In this document: piece by piece, positions 27,434-37,844 of the stretch | How positions within the stretch are numbered: position 1 is the first letter of the stretch | How the letters are laid out: each line of letters begins with the position of its first letter | Assembly: GCA_000431775.1 (NCBI GenBank) | Contig: FR888233.1 | Span: forward strand, 165,793-219,571 | Direction of reading: 5' to 3' | DNA from: Clostridium sp. CAG:413 | Lineage (GTDB): Bacteria > Bacillota > Clostridia > Oscillospirales > Acutalibacteraceae | DNA length: 53,779 nt | The notes under the pieces: model-generated | Told to the model about the DNA's origin: nothing | Databases searched by the model: none | Seen by the model: only the letters and a program-made list of their open reading frames with translations | Position numbers and translations under genes: made by a program

Positions 27434-30400
27434 ATGGAAAACGTAGAAGCCAACAGCAATCTTTCTTTTGAATCCATAAAAATCGGCCTTGCCTCGCCCG
27501 ACCAGATAAGAGAATGGTCATACGGCGAGGTCAAGAAGCCCGAAACCATAAATTACAGAACCCTCAAACCCGAGAGAGACGGTCTTTTCTGCGAAAGGAT
27601 ATTCGGACCGCAGAAGGACTGGGAGTGCCACTGCGGTAAGTATAAGAGGATCCGCTATAAGGGCAAGGTCTGCGAGCGCTGCGGCGTTGAGATCACCCGC
27701 TCCAAGGTGCGCCGTGAGAGAATGGGTCACATTGAGCTTGCGACCCCCGTTTCACACATCTGGTATTTCAAGGGCACACCCTCGAGAATGGGCGTTATCC
27801 TTGATATCTCCCCCAGAGAGCTTGAGAAAGTCCTTTATTTCGCAAAGCACATAGTTATTGACCCCGGCGATACGCCTCTTGAGAAGGGTCAGACCCTCGA
27901 CGAGAAGGATTATGACGAGTATCGCCTTAAATATGACGACGCTTTCAAGGCAGGCATGGGCGCCGAGGCTATCAAGGAGCTGCTCTCCGAGATAGACCTC
28001 GATAAGCTCTCAGGGGAGCTTAAAGCCGAGATGGAGAGCACCTCCGGCCAGAAGAAAGCAAAGGCACTCAAGCGCCTTGAGGTCGTCGAAGCCTTCAGAC
28101 AGTCCGGCAACAGACCGGAGTGGATGATCCTCGACGTTATCCCTGTTATCCCGCCGGAGATCCGCCCTATGGTTCAGCTCGAGGGCGGCAGATTCGCCAC
28201 CTCCGACCTTAACGACCTTTACAGACGCGTTATCAACAGAAACAGCCGTCTTGCAAAGCTTATGGAGCTCGGCTCCCCCGAGATAATCATCAGGAACGAG
28301 AAGAGAATGCTTCAGGAGGCCGTTGACGCCCTTATCGACAACGGCAGAAGAGGCAGACCCGTTACCGGCCCCAACAACAGGGCGCTCAAGTCCCTTTCGG
28401 ATATGCTGAAAGGTAAGCAGGGACGTTTCAGACAGAACCTGCTCGGTAAGCGTGTCGACTACTCCGGCCGTTCGGTTATCGTCGTCGGCCCCGACCTCAA
28501 GCTCTATCAGTGCGGTCTTCCCAAAGAGATGGCTCTCGAGCTCTTCAAGCCCTTCGTTATGAAGCGCCTTGTCGAGACCGAGGTCGCGGGCAACGTCAAA
28601 TCCGCCCGTAAGATGGTCGAGCGCTCCAACCCCGCAGTGTGGGATGCTCTTGAGGTAGTCATCAAGGATCACCCCGTCATGCTCAACCGTGCTCCCACGC
28701 TTCACCGCCTCGGTATCCAGGCATTCGAGCCGGTGCTTGTCGAGGGCAGAGCCATAAGGCTTCATCCCCTTGTTTGTACCGCATTCAACGCTGACTTCGA
28801 CGGCGACCAGATGGCAGTCCATGTTCCGCTTTCGGCAGAGGCTCAGGCAGAGGCTCGCTTCCTCATGCTTGCGGCTAACAACCTGCTCAAGCCCTCGGAC
28901 GGCCGCCCCGTTACCGTTCCCACTCAGGATATGATACTCGGCTCCTACTATCTGACCATAGTCAACGACAACAACCCCGCAAACTCCGACTATGTTCCCG
29001 AGGATCCCTATGAGCCCGGCGCACCTACCGAGTTCATCGACGAGAAGGGCGAGAAGCATTTAATATATAAAACATTTAATAATGTCGACGAAGCGATGAT
29101 GGCATATGACGAGGGCGATATCGGCCTGCACGTCAATGTCAGGATTCGCATGACCAAGGAAGTGAACGGCGAGAGCGTAACTCAGCTCGTCACCACCACC
29201 CTCGGCAAGGTCATCTTCAATACGCCTATCCCGCAGGATCTCGGCTTCATTGACAGAACCGACCCCGCCAACCTCTTCACCCCCGAGGTCGACGTGCTTG
29301 TTAACAAGAAAATGCTCGGCAAGATCATCGACCGCTGCATCAAGGTTCACGGCACTGCGATCGCAGCCGATGTGCTTGATAAGATCAAGGCTCAGGGTTA
29401 CAAATACTCAACTCGAAGCGGTATCACCGTCGCCGTCTGCGATGCGACCATCCCGCCGCTTAAGAAGCAGCTCATTGAGCACGCCGAAGCGAGAGTCGCC
29501 AAGATCACTAAGGAATACGAGAGAGGTCTCATCACCAACGACGAGCGCTCTGAGGATGTCATAAAGGCATGGGAGGATTGCACCAAGGATGTCTCCTCCG
29601 AGCTGAAGAAGAACTTCAGAAAGTTCAATCCCATCAACATGATGCTTGACTCCGGCGCCCGCGGTAACGATTCACAGCTTCGTCAGCTTGCAGGTATGCG
29701 CGGACTTATCGCCAACACCGCAGGTAAGACGATAGAGGTTCCCATCAGAGCCAACTACCGTGAAGGTCTTAATATACTCGAATACTTCATTTCCTCCCGC
29801 GGCGCCCGTAAAGGTCTTGCCGATACCGCGCTCAGAACGGCTGACTCGGGTTATCTGACCCGCCGTCTTGTCGATGTTTCTCAGGATGTTATCATCCGTG
29901 AGGAGGATTGCCACTGCACCGACGGCATCAACGTCTATGATATTTATGACGGCGATCCCAACTTCGGCGGCAGAAAGATAGTCGGCCTTGCCGAAAGACT
30001 GACCGGAAGATTCCTGCTTGAGGATTATCACGACCCCGAAACGGGCAAACTGATAGCAAGCAAGGATGAGATGATGACCGATGTTATCGCCGAGCAGGTC
30101 GCCGCAAGCGTCCATGCAGAGCATGATAAGCAGGTCGCCGCAGGCATCCTGCCCGAGACTTCAAGAGCGCAGATCAAGATTCGTTCGCTGCTCTCCTGCT
30201 GCTCAGAGCACGGCGTTTGCATCAAGTGCTACGGCGCAAACCTTGCAACGGGCGAGCCTGTGACCGTCGGTGAAGCCGTCGGTATCATCGCAGCTCAGTC
30301 CATAGGCGAGCCGGGTACTCAGCTTACCATGAGAACATTCCACACCGGCGGCGCTGCCGACCAGTCGGATATCACCACCGGTCTTCCCAGAATTGAAGAA

Positions 30401-31141
30401 CTCTTTGAGGCGCGCAAGCCCAAGATGCTCGCCATCATGAGCGAGATCGACGGCGTCGTCTCCTTCAGAGAGATCAAAAAGAGCCAGCACGTTATCGTCA
30501 CCGCCGACGACGGCGAGGAGAAGGCTTACCTCATCCCCTACGGCTTCCGCCTGAAGGTTGAGGAGGGTCAGAGAGTCACCAAGGGCGCACAGCTCACCGA
30601 AGGTGCTCAGAACCCGCACGACATCCTTGCAATTCTCGGCGTTGAGGCAGTCCATGACTACCTCATCAGAGAGGTTCAGAGGACCTACCGTATGCAGGGT
30701 GTTGACATCAACGATAAGCATATCGAGGTCATCGTTCGCCAGATGATGAGAAAGGTCAGGATAGTAGACGCGGGCGACTCCAAGTTCCTGCCCGGCACCG
30801 TGGTCGAGAAGATGGACTTCCGTCTTGAGAATGAACGCCTTGCAAGAGAGGCTGAGGAGAAGGGCGTCGAGCCGAAGTTCGCAGTCTCCGCCCCCACCCT
30901 TATGGGTATCACCAAGGCTTCGCTCGCAACGGATTCGTTCCTCTCCGCCGCATCGTTCCAGGAGACCACCAGAGTCCTCACCGACGCCGCCATCAAGGGC
31001 AAGACCGATCCCCTTATCGGCCTCAAGGAGAACGTCATTATCGGCAAGCTCCTGCCCTCCGGCACCGGCATGAAGTGCTACAGCAAGGTGGAGCTTAAGC
31101 CTACAGGTAAGTTCGGTAATATTGCCGAAAATGCGGAGTAA
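27434..31141 (+). CDS. rpoC: RNA polymerase beta' subunit
   Basis: 1235 residues, ATG after GGAAGGGG. The N-terminal zinc site ([20 protein letters not shown], about 65-84), the catalytic Mg2+ loop [12 protein letters not shown] (about 452-463) and the second zinc cluster [13 protein letters not shown] are all present, as are the trigger-loop region and [16 protein letters not shown]. The length is normal for Firmicutes. It is co-transcribed with rpoB (40-base gap). Confidence 0.98.
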   Translation: MENVEANSNLSFESIKIGLASPDQIREWSYGEVKKPETINYRTLKPERDGLFCERIFGPQKDWECHCGKYKRIRYKGKVCERCGVEITRSKVRRERMGHIELATPVSHIWYFKGTPSRMGVILDISPRELEKVLYFAKHIVIDPGDTPLEKGQTLDEKDYDEYRLKYDDAFKAGMGAEAIKELLSEIDLDKLSGELKAEMESTSGQKKAKALKRLEVVEAFRQSGNRPEWMILDVIPVIPPEIRPMVQLEGGRFATSDLNDLYRRVINRNSRLAKLMELGSPEIIIRNEKRMLQEAVDALIDNGRRGRPVTGPNNRALKSLSDMLKGKQGRFRQNLLGKRVDYSGRSVIVVGPDLKLYQCGLPKEMALELFKPFVMKRLVETEVAGNVKSARKMVERSNPAVWDALEVVIKDHPVMLNRAPTLHRLGIQAFEPVLVEGRAIRLHPLVCTAFNADFDGDQMAVHVPLSAEAQAEARFLMLAANNLLKPSDGRPVTVPTQDMILGSYYLTIVNDNNPANSDYVPEDPYEPGAPTEFIDEKGEKHLIYKTFNNVDEAMMAYDEGDIGLHVNVRIRMTKEVNGESVTQLVTTTLGKVIFNTPIPQDLGFIDRTDPANLFTPEVDVLVNKKMLGKIIDRCIKVHGTAIAADVLDKIKAQGYKYSTRSGITVAVCDATIPPLKKQLIEHAEARVAKITKEYERGLITNDERSEDVIKAWEDCTKDVSSELKKNFRKFNPINMMLDSGARGNDSQLRQLAGMRGLIANTAGKTIEVPIRANYREGLNILEYFISSRGARKGLADTALRTADSGYLTRRLVDVSQDVIIREEDCHCTDGINVYDIYDGDPNFGGRKIVGLAERLTGRFLLEDYHDPETGKLIASKDEMMTDVIAEQVAASVHAEHDKQVAAGILPETSRAQIKIRSLLSCCSEHGVCIKCYGANLATGEPVTVGEAVGIIAAQSIGEPGTQLTMRTFHTGGAADQSDITTGLPRIEELFEARKPKMLAIMSEIDGVVSFREIKKSQHVIVTADDGEEKAYLIPYGFRLKVEEGQRVTKGAQLTEGAQNPHDILAILGVEAVHDYLIREVQRTYRMQGVDINDKHIEVIVRQMMRKVRIVDAGDSKFLPGTVVEKMDFRLENERLAREAEEKGVEPKFAVSAPTLMGITKASLATDSFLSAASFQETTRVLTDAAIKGKTDPLIGLKENVIIGKLLPSGTGMKCYSKVELKPTGKFGNIAENAE

Positions 31142-31156
31142 TTTTTGTCGAAAGTG

Positions 31157-31186
31157 TTGACAAACGAGCTTCACTTGTGATAAAAT
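31157..31186 (+). promoter_or_regulatory. Internal promoter upstream of rpsL
   Basis: TTGACA (31157-31162), 18 bases, TAAAAT (31181-31186), 16 bases after the rpoC stop. Confidence 0.75.
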
Positions 31187-31204
31187 ACAAAATTGTGGTG
31201 TCAA

Positions 31205-31231
31205 AGGCTCCGTCGTAAGGCGGCGGAGCCT
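31205..31231 (+). other. Strong hairpin in the rpsL leader
   Basis: AGGCTCCGTCG (31205-31215) pairs over 11 bp with CGGCGGAGCCT (31221-31231) around a 5-base loop. No T tract follows, so it is not a canonical terminator. It would lie about 12 bases from the 5' end of the rpsL transcript and may protect or process the mRNA, or bind a ribosomal protein. Confidence 0.6.
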
Positions 31232-31269
31232 CGCACAATACATATTTTAAAAGAAAGGAGAGATTGTTT

Positions 31270-31692
31270 TTGCCTACCTTTAATCAGCTTGTTCGTAACG
31301 GCAGAGAAACGCTCGAAAGAAAGCCCAAGGCTCCCGCTCTTTTGAAAGGCCTGAACTCCAAGAAGAATGTTCTTACCGATCAGGATTCACCCCAGAAGCG
31401 CGGCGTCTGCACCGCTGTTAAGACCGCGACCCCCAAGAAGCCCAACTCGGCTCTTCGTAAGATCGCCAGAGTCCGTCTTACCAACGGCATCGAGGTTTCG
31501 GCTTATATCCCCGGCGTAGGTCACAACCTTCAGGAGCACTCCGTTGTCCTCATCAGAGGCGGCCGTGTTAAGGATCTTCCCGGTGTCCGTTACCACATCA
31601 TCCGCGGCACTCTTGATACCCAGGGCGTTAACGGCAGAATGCAGGCCCGTTCCAAGTACGGCGCAAAGCGTCCCAAGGCAGCCAAGAAATAA
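31270..31692 (+). CDS. rpsL: 30S ribosomal protein S12
   Basis: 140 residues from a TTG at 31270 (AAAGGAG 10 bases upstream; the start reads [11 protein letters not shown] as in all S12). [13 protein letters not shown] and [13 protein letters not shown] carry the lysines that, when mutated, give streptomycin resistance; both are wild-type. S12 sits at the decoding centre of the 30S subunit. The 12-16-residue internal insertion after the N-terminus is usual for Firmicutes. Confidence 0.97.
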   Translation: MPTFNQLVRNGRETLERKPKAPALLKGLNSKKNVLTDQDSPQKRGVCTAVKTATPKKPNSALRKIARVRLTNGIEVSAYIPGVGHNLQEHSVVLIRGGRVKDLPGVRYHIIRGTLDTQGVNGRMQARSKYGAKRPKAAKK

Positions 31693-31747
31693 TCCCGCAC
31701 CAATCAAGACAAATCTTCTTGCAGGCTGAAGAAGCGCTTTATGCTCT

Positions 31748-31777
31748 TTGACCAATGCAATGTATATTATATATAAA
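31748..31777 (+). promoter_or_regulatory. Possible weak promoter before rpsG
   Basis: TTGACC (31748-31753) followed after 18 bases by TATAAA (31772-31777). The surrounding AT-rich run makes the assignment uncertain. Confidence 0.35.
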
Positions 31778-31780
31778 TAG

Positions 31781-32329
<549 letters not shown>

Positions 32330-32383
32330 TCATTTCACCGAGATTTACTATATTTTCAGCTTAACAGAAATTCGGAGGTTTAT

Positions 32384-34450
32384 ATGCCAAGACAGGTACC
32401 CCTTGAGATGACCAGAAACATCGGTATCATGGCGCACATCGATGCCGGTAAAACTACCACAACCGAGCGTATCCTGTTTTATACGGGAAAAACTCATAAA
32501 ATCGGTGAGACCCACGATGGCTCCGCAACGATGGACTGGATGGAGCAGGAGCAGGAGCGTGGTATAACCATCACTTCCGCTGCTACGACCTGTTTCTGGA
32601 AGAACCACCGTATCAACATCATCGACACCCCGGGTCACGTCGATTTCACCGTTGAGGTCGAGCGCTCCCTGAGAGTTCTTGACGGTTCTGTTACAGTTCT
32701 TTGCGCTAAGGGCGGCGTCGAGCCCCAGTCCGAGACGGTCTGGAGGCAGGCTGATAAGTATCATGTTCCCAGAATGGTCTATGTCAACAAGATGGACATT
32801 ATGGGCGCTGACTTCTACAGAGTCATCGACATGATGAAAGAGCGCCTTAAGTGCAATGCGGTCCCCATTCAGCTGCCCATCGGCGCTGAGGCGGATTTCA
32901 AAGGTATCATAGACCTTGTTATAATGAAGGCCTATTACTACAAAGACGACCTGGGCGTTGATATCGAGGTTACCGATATCCCCGACGACATGAAGGAGCT
33001 TGCCCAGAAGTACCATACCGAGATGATCGAGCACGTTGCCGAGCAGGATGACGAGCTGCTTGAGAAATATCTCAACGGCGAGGAGCTCACCATTGATGAG
33101 ATCAAGTCCTGCATCAGAAAGTCGACTCTTGCAAATCACATGGTGCCCGTCGTCTGCGGTACTTCCTACCGCAACAAGGGCGTTCAGCTTCTGCTTGATG
33201 CAGTTGTTGATTATATGCCCGCCCCCACGGATGTTCCCTCGATCAAGGGCGTCAACCCCAAGACCGATGAGGAGGAGTTCAGACATTCGTCCGATGACGA
33301 GCCGTTCTCCGCTCTCGCATTCAAGATAGCTACCGACCCGTTTGTCGGCAAGCTCTGCTTCTTCAGAGTATATTCCGGTAAAGTCGAAACAGGCAGCACC
33401 GTTTATAACTCGACCAAGGACACCAACGAGCGTATGGGCAGAATTCTGCAGATGCACTCCAACCACAGACAGGATATCGACTGCTGCTATGCGGGTGATA
33501 TCGCGGCCTGCGTCGGTGTTAAGCAGACCACCACGGGCGACACGCTCTGCGACGCGAAGCATCCCATCATACTTGAATCCATGGAATTCCCCGAGCCCGT
33601 TATCAGAGTTGCCATCGAGCCCAAGACCAAAGCAGGTCAGGAGAAGATGAGCATCGCTCTTGCAAAGCTCGCTGAGGAAGACCCCACCTTCAAGTGCTAC
33701 ACGGATGAAGAGACAGGCCAGACTATCATAGCCGGTATGGGTGAGCTTCACCTTGAGATAATCGTCGACAGAATGCTGCGCGAGTTTAGAGTTGAAGCCA
33801 ATGTCGGTAAGCCCCAGGTTGCTTACCGCGAGACCATCACCAAGACTGCCGAGTCGGATACCAAGTATTCGCGTCAGTCCGGCGGTAAGGGTCAGTACGG
33901 TCATGTCAAGATCAGGATCGAGCCGAATCCCGAGAAGGGCTTCGAGTTCGTCAACAATATTGTCGGCGGCGCTATTCCCAAGGAATACTTCAACGCCATC
34001 GAAGCAGGTATCAAGGGTGCAATGCTCTCCGGCGTGCTTGCAGGCTTCAATGTTGTTGACGTCAAGGTCACTCTCTTCGACGGTTCTTACCATGAGGTCG
34101 ACTCATCCGAAATGGCGTTCAAGATCGCCGCTTCAATGGCATTCAAGGATGCTATGAAGAAGGCAGGCCCCGTCCTTATGGAGCCTATTATGAAGACTTC
34201 GGTCATCGTTCCCGACGAATACATGGGCGATGTCATCGGCGATATCAACTCTCGCCGCGGCACCATCCAAGGCACCGAGACCAGGACAGGCGCAGTTCAG
34301 ATCAACGCCTTTATTCCGCTTTCAAATATGTTCGGCTATGCTACAGCTCTCCGCTCAAAGACCCAGGGCAGAGGCCAATATGTCATGGAGCCCAGCCATT
34401 ACACCGAGGTTCCCAAGTCAATTGCCGAAAAAATCGTCAGCGAGAAATAA
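32384..34450 (+). CDS. fusA: Elongation factor G
   Basis: 688 residues, ATG after GGAGG. The GTPase motifs [24 protein letters not shown] and NKMD are present, followed by domains II-V with [12 protein letters not shown] and the C-terminal [12 protein letters not shown] segment. EF-G moves tRNAs and mRNA through the ribosome. The rpsL-rpsG-fusA-tuf order is the conserved str operon. Confidence 0.98.
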   Translation: MPRQVPLEMTRNIGIMAHIDAGKTTTTERILFYTGKTHKIGETHDGSATMDWMEQEQERGITITSAATTCFWKNHRINIIDTPGHVDFTVEVERSLRVLDGSVTVLCAKGGVEPQSETVWRQADKYHVPRMVYVNKMDIMGADFYRVIDMMKERLKCNAVPIQLPIGAEADFKGIIDLVIMKAYYYKDDLGVDIEVTDIPDDMKELAQKYHTEMIEHVAEQDDELLEKYLNGEELTIDEIKSCIRKSTLANHMVPVVCGTSYRNKGVQLLLDAVVDYMPAPTDVPSIKGVNPKTDEEEFRHSSDDEPFSALAFKIATDPFVGKLCFFRVYSGKVETGSTVYNSTKDTNERMGRILQMHSNHRQDIDCCYAGDIAACVGVKQTTTGDTLCDAKHPIILESMEFPEPVIRVAIEPKTKAGQEKMSIALAKLAEEDPTFKCYTDEETGQTIIAGMGELHLEIIVDRMLREFRVEANVGKPQVAYRETITKTAESDTKYSRQSGGKGQYGHVKIRIEPNPEKGFEFVNNIVGGAIPKEYFNAIEAGIKGAMLSGVLAGFNVVDVKVTLFDGSYHEVDSSEMAFKIAASMAFKDAMKKAGPVLMEPIMKTSVIVPDEYMGDVIGDINSRRGTIQGTETRTGAVQINAFIPLSNMFGYATALRSKTQGRGQYVMEPSHYTEVPKSIAEKIVSEK

Positions 34451-34466
34451 AAATTTTAAAAAATGC

Positions 34467-34495
34467 TTGAAATCTCAAGCTATTGTTGGTACAAT
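34467..34495 (+). promoter_or_regulatory. Internal promoter of tuf
   Basis: TTGAAA (34467-34472), 17 bases, TACAAT (34490-34495). A perfect inverted repeat GCTTGA-aatc-TCAAGC (34465-34480) covers the -35 box. Confidence 0.7.
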
Positions 34496-34545
34496 ACTAT
34501 CATGCGACAGCATGGATCAAAATTTGCTTATGGGAGGAAATCATA

Positions 34546-35745
34546 ATGGCAAAAGAAAAATTTAATCGTTCCAAACCTCACGTAAATATCGGAACAATCG
34601 GTCACGTTGACCACGGCAAGACCACTCTTACCGCTGCTATCACCAAGACCCTCGCTATGAAGGGCGACGCAGCATTCGTTGACTATGCAAACATCGATAA
34701 GGCTCCCGAAGAGAGAGAGCGTGGTATAACCATCAACACTGCTCACGTTGAGTATGAGACCGATAAGCGTCACTATGCACACGTTGACTGCCCGGGTCAT
34801 GCCGACTACATCAAGAACATGATCACCGGCGCTGCTCAGATGGACGGTGCTATCCTTGTTATCGCTGCTACCGACGGCCCCATGGCTCAGACTAAAGAGC
34901 ATCTTCTTCTTGCCCGTCAGGTCGGCGTGCCCAAGATCATCGTTTTCATGAACAAGGTTGACCAGGTTGACGATCCCGAGCTCCTTGAGCTTGTCGAGAT
35001 GGAAATCCGTGAGACCCTTGCCGAGTACGGCTTTGATGAGGACGCTCCCATCATCCGCGGCTCCGCTCTTCAGGCTCTCCAGTATGACGGCGGCGACATG
35101 AACGCTCCCGAGCTTAAGTGCATCTGGGAACTCATGGATGCTGTTGACGAGTACATCCCCACTCCCGACCGTAAAGCCGACCTTCCCTTCCTTATGCCTG
35201 TTGAGGACGTCTTCACCATCACCGGCCGCGGCACCGTTGCCACCGGCAGAGTTGAGCGTGGACAGCTTAAGACTTCTGAGGAAGTTGAGATCGTTGGTCT
35301 TACCGACGAGAAGAGAAAGACCGTCGTTACCGGTATCGAAATGTTCCGCAAGATCCTCGACTATGCTGAGGCAGGCGACAACATCGGTGCTCTTCTTCGC
35401 GGTGTTCAGAGAAACGAGATCGAGCGTGGCCAGGTTCTTGCTAAGCCCGGTTCAATCCATCCTCACACCAAGTTCAAGGGTCAGGTTTACGTTCTGACCA
35501 AGGATGAAGGCGGCAGACATACTCCGTTCTTCAACAACTATCGTCCTCAGTTCTACTTCAGAACTACCGACGTTACCGGCGTTATCACCCTTCCCGAAGG
35601 CACTGAGATGTGCATGCCCGGCGACAACGTTGATATGGACGTTGAGCTTATCACCCCGATCGCTATCGAAAAGGGTCTTCGTTTCGCTATCCGTGAAGGC
35701 GGCAGAACCGTTGGTTCAGGCGTTGTTATCGAGATCAACGAATAA
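34546..35745 (+). CDS. tuf: Elongation factor Tu
   Basis: 399 residues from the ATG at 34546 (GGGAGG 8 bases upstream); an upstream in-frame ATG is leader. GTPase motifs [18 protein letters not shown] and NKVD are intact, and domains II and III are complete to the end. EF-Tu delivers aminoacyl-tRNA to the ribosome. It is followed by a strong terminator. Confidence 0.98.
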   Translation: MAKEKFNRSKPHVNIGTIGHVDHGKTTLTAAITKTLAMKGDAAFVDYANIDKAPEERERGITINTAHVEYETDKRHYAHVDCPGHADYIKNMITGAAQMDGAILVIAATDGPMAQTKEHLLLARQVGVPKIIVFMNKVDQVDDPELLELVEMEIRETLAEYGFDEDAPIIRGSALQALQYDGGDMNAPELKCIWELMDAVDEYIPTPDRKADLPFLMPVEDVFTITGRGTVATGRVERGQLKTSEEVEIVGLTDEKRKTVVTGIEMFRKILDYAEAGDNIGALLRGVQRNEIERGQVLAKPGSIHPHTKFKGQVYVLTKDEGGRHTPFFNNYRPQFYFRTTDVTGVITLPEGTEMCMPGDNVDMDVELITPIAIEKGLRFAIREGGRTVGSGVVIEINE

Positions 35746-35758
35746 TTAAATCTTTTCG

Positions 35759-35790
35759 GAGGCTGTTGCTTTGTGCAGCAGCCTCTTTTT
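35759..35790 (+). terminator. Terminator of the str operon
   Basis: GAGGCTGTTGC (35759-35769) pairs with GCAGCAGCCTC (35775-35785), followed by T5. Confidence 0.92.
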
Positions 35791-35795
35791 CATGC

Positions 35796-35830
35796 AAAAA
35801 ATCCTCCTTGCCGATGCAGGGAGGTTTTTT
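35796..35830. terminator. Second hairpin, symmetric A/T flanks
   Basis: CCTCC (35803-35807) pairs with GGAGG (35820-35824), with TGC/GCA stacked inside; A6 precedes and T6 follows. It could terminate transcription from either side, and marks the border of the odd segment described next. Confidence 0.6.
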
Positions 35831-35835
35831 CCGCT

Positions 35836-36027
35836 TTATCTTAAATTGTCGATCTCTCTTTGCAGATTTGTGAGGAATTTGCCTGCGTGGGCGCCGTCCG
35901 TCTGTAATATCGCCGAGCCTGCGCAAGACTGATGAAGTGTGCCGCAGGAATTACCACCGTAAGCACTGAAATTCCGCACTGTAAAGGCTGCCTTGTGTTG
36001 GGTCAGGCTGACTGAGGGGTTGATTTG
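35836..36027 (-). other. Orphan open frame, possible dispersed intergenic repeat
   Basis: On the minus strand 63 sense codons run from just after a TGA at 36028-36030 to a TAA at 35836-35838, without ATG and without a ribosome binding site. The translation starts around NPSVSLTQHKAAFTV, contains LHQSCAGSAILQTDGAHAG and ends LQREIDNLR. The beginning resembles spurious translations of short repeats that I associate with intergenic regions of related Clostridia. I read it as repeat or gene-remnant DNA rather than a gene. The rest of this gap, to 36066, shows nothing else. Confidence 0.35.
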
Positions 36028-36066
36028 TCAAACTGCTGCTTCAATTCGCTGCCGCAACAAAAATTT

Positions 36067-36110
36067 CAAAAAGAAAACAAAGCCCTCCTCGGGACGAACC
36101 CGGGAAGGGC
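36067..36110 (-). terminator. Terminator of the LCP gene (minus strand)
   Basis: On the minus strand GCCCTTCCCGGG pairs with CCCGAGGAGGGC (36082-36110), followed by a T-rich tract (36067-36081). Confidence 0.85.
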
Positions 36111-36124
36111 GTATCATATGAATT

Positions 36125-37657
36125 TTATCTGCCGAAGAGTCCGGTGTAGCCCGCTGTTGCGGATTGCTCTGCAGGCGGCGCTTCCGTGGGAGTATCATGC
36201 TGCTGCGGCTCGGTGACAGGCTCTGCGGTCGGCTCGTCATAGGGCTGCTCGGCGGTAGTCTCATCGTCGCCGGGCAGGTAGTAGCGGCGGCGTGTTGTTG
36301 TTTCATCGTCGTTACGCCCGAAAATGCCGTCGAGCCTGCTGCGTTTCTTGGTGGTGCTTTCGTCATAAGACCAATCGGTCGACGCTGTTGTGCTGCGCTG
36401 CTGACCCGATGCGTCGTCGTAGATCTCCGCCGATGTGTTGCGGGCGAGGTCAAGCGCCGAAATATGAGTTGCGGGGTTTATCTCGATATTTGTAGTGCCG
36501 AATATTGCGAGCTGCAATTCGCGGGCAGCCTTGATATAGTCGACTATCCAGACGTCGAGCTTGCCGGTGTAGGTCTGGAAGTGGTGAACGCCCATTCTGT
36601 ATTCATCTGACGGCTCGACCATACTGTTTATCTCGTATTGCATCCAGCCCTCGCTTAGCGCTTGAGTGCCGAGTGAGATTATCTCGCTTGTGCGATAGTT
36701 TGTAGTGACATAAGGCAGGAAGGTCTCGATGGCTTTATTGAGGTCGCTGAACGATGAGGATTTAACATTCTTTATAAGTGAAGTGATAACGCATCTTTGG
36801 CGTCTTGTTCTCTCGATCTCACTGTCATTCTTTCTGATCCTTGAGTAGATCAGCGCTCTTTCGCCGTTGAGCAACACATTGTCGCCGCTCTCAAAGCCCG
36901 CTATCCTTGTGGTGCGGTTCATATATTTTGCCTCGGCCTCGGTTATCGGCACGGTGACGCCGCCGAGGGTGTCAATGACCTTGACAAATGACTCGAAATT
37001 GATTGAAACGTAATTGTCGATTTTGATTTTATAGTTGTCGGAGAGCACCTCCATCAGCTTCGCCGCGCCGCCCCATGAATAGGAATGGTTGGTCTTGTCG
37101 AAGCGATCCTGACCTTTGATATTCATATATGAATAGGAGTCTCTGAGGAAGGAGCAGATGTTGATTTTCTTGGTCTTTCTGTTGACCGACACGAGCATAC
37201 AGGAGTCGGAGCGGTGGGAGCCGTCGTCATTATCCTCACCTATGAGAAGGACATTGACCACATTTTTGCTGTAGAGCTTCTCGCCGCCGTTGAGCGCCCA
37301 CGACTTGATAAGATCCTTTATCGAGTCGGCGTTTGCGATATCGGCTATCGATTGGAAGCTGAGATTCTCATCCTCGTCAATGGCGAAGGTGGCGTTCGGG
37401 TCGCCCGATTCGCCCGTCTCATAGTTGATGAGCGAGAGTATCTTGCGGATATATGCGCCACCCAACGCCGAGAAAACGAGCACAAGGCATATGACTATGC
37501 TCAGAAGCGCCTTCAGATTGCGCTTGTGGTTGCGCAGAAAGAAGGGCTTGAATTTATATCGCATGAAGTGGCTTAACCCCTTTGTTATCCCCTTAGGCTT
37601 GCTGTAGCTGGTGATATCTTCATATTTATCATTATTCTTTTGTCTCTTGTCACCCAT
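36125..37657 (-). CDS. LytR-CpsA-Psr (LCP) family protein
   Basis: 510 residues. A basic cytoplasmic segment (1-48) is followed by one membrane helix (49-69) and an extracytoplasmic LCP domain (about 145-330). Signatures are VLLIGEDN, RSDSCMLVSVNRKTKKINICSFLRDSY (split here for its catalytic Asp/Arg pairs), the KTNHSYSWGG loop and RIRKNDSEIERTRRQR. LCP enzymes transfer undecaprenyl-linked glycopolymers (teichoic acid, capsule) to peptidoglycan. The last 90 residues are a low-complexity tail rich in Thr, Glu, Pro, Asp and Arg, presumably reaching into the wall. It is monocistronic. The ATG follows AGGGTGAT. Confidence 0.9.
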   Translation of the reverse strand: MGDKRQKNNDKYEDITSYSKPKGITKGLSHFMRYKFKPFFLRNHKRNLKALLSIVICLVLVFSALGGAYIRKILSLINYETGESGDPNATFAIDEDENLSFQSIADIANADSIKDLIKSWALNGGEKLYSKNVVNVLLIGEDNDDGSHRSDSCMLVSVNRKTKKINICSFLRDSYSYMNIKGQDRFDKTNHSYSWGGAAKLMEVLSDNYKIKIDNYVSINFESFVKVIDTLGGVTVPITEAEAKYMNRTTRIAGFESGDNVLLNGERALIYSRIRKNDSEIERTRRQRCVITSLIKNVKSSSFSDLNKAIETFLPYVTTNYRTSEIISLGTQALSEGWMQYEINSMVEPSDEYRMGVHHFQTYTGKLDVWIVDYIKAARELQLAIFGTTNIEINPATHISALDLARNTSAEIYDDASGQQRSTTASTDWSYDESTTKKRSRLDGIFGRNDDETTTRRRYYLPGDDETTAEQPYDEPTAEPVTEPQQHDTPTEAPPAEQSATAGYTGLFGR

Positions 37658-37707
37658 ATTATCACCCTGAAATTTTTAAAAATCCGTGGTTTTATCACAT
37701 ATATGAT

Positions 37708-37736
37708 AGTATATCACAAAAGAAAATAAAAGTTAA
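37708..37736 (-). promoter_or_regulatory. Promoter of LCP gene (minus strand)
   Basis: On the minus strand TTAACT (37731-37736), 17 bases, TATACT (37708-37713). Confidence 0.55.
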
Positions 37737-37805
37737 GATTTTTAGCACATTTTGAATGAAAACTTTTTATGAATAAAATGGGGGAAATTGTCTAAATCGA
37801 CGGAT

Positions 37806-37834
37806 GAAAAATCGAGTGCGCCGTTTCGACGCAC
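37806..37834 (-). terminator. Terminator of the fucosidase gene (minus strand)
   Basis: On the minus strand GTGCGTCG pairs with CGGCGCAC around AAA (37816-37834), then TCGATTTTTC. Confidence 0.82.
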
Positions 37835-37844
37835 CCGAAAGACT

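Noticed and set aside
32348..34093. 581-codon open frame on the minus strand opposite fusA; similar long antisense frames opposite nusA (7432-8553), rpoB (25126-26406) and rpoC (28010-29059, 30203-31243)
   Set aside because: They mirror highly expressed genes whose codon bias avoids stops on the other strand. They lack ribosome sites and their translations are low-complexity Leu/Val/Gly/Asp shadows.
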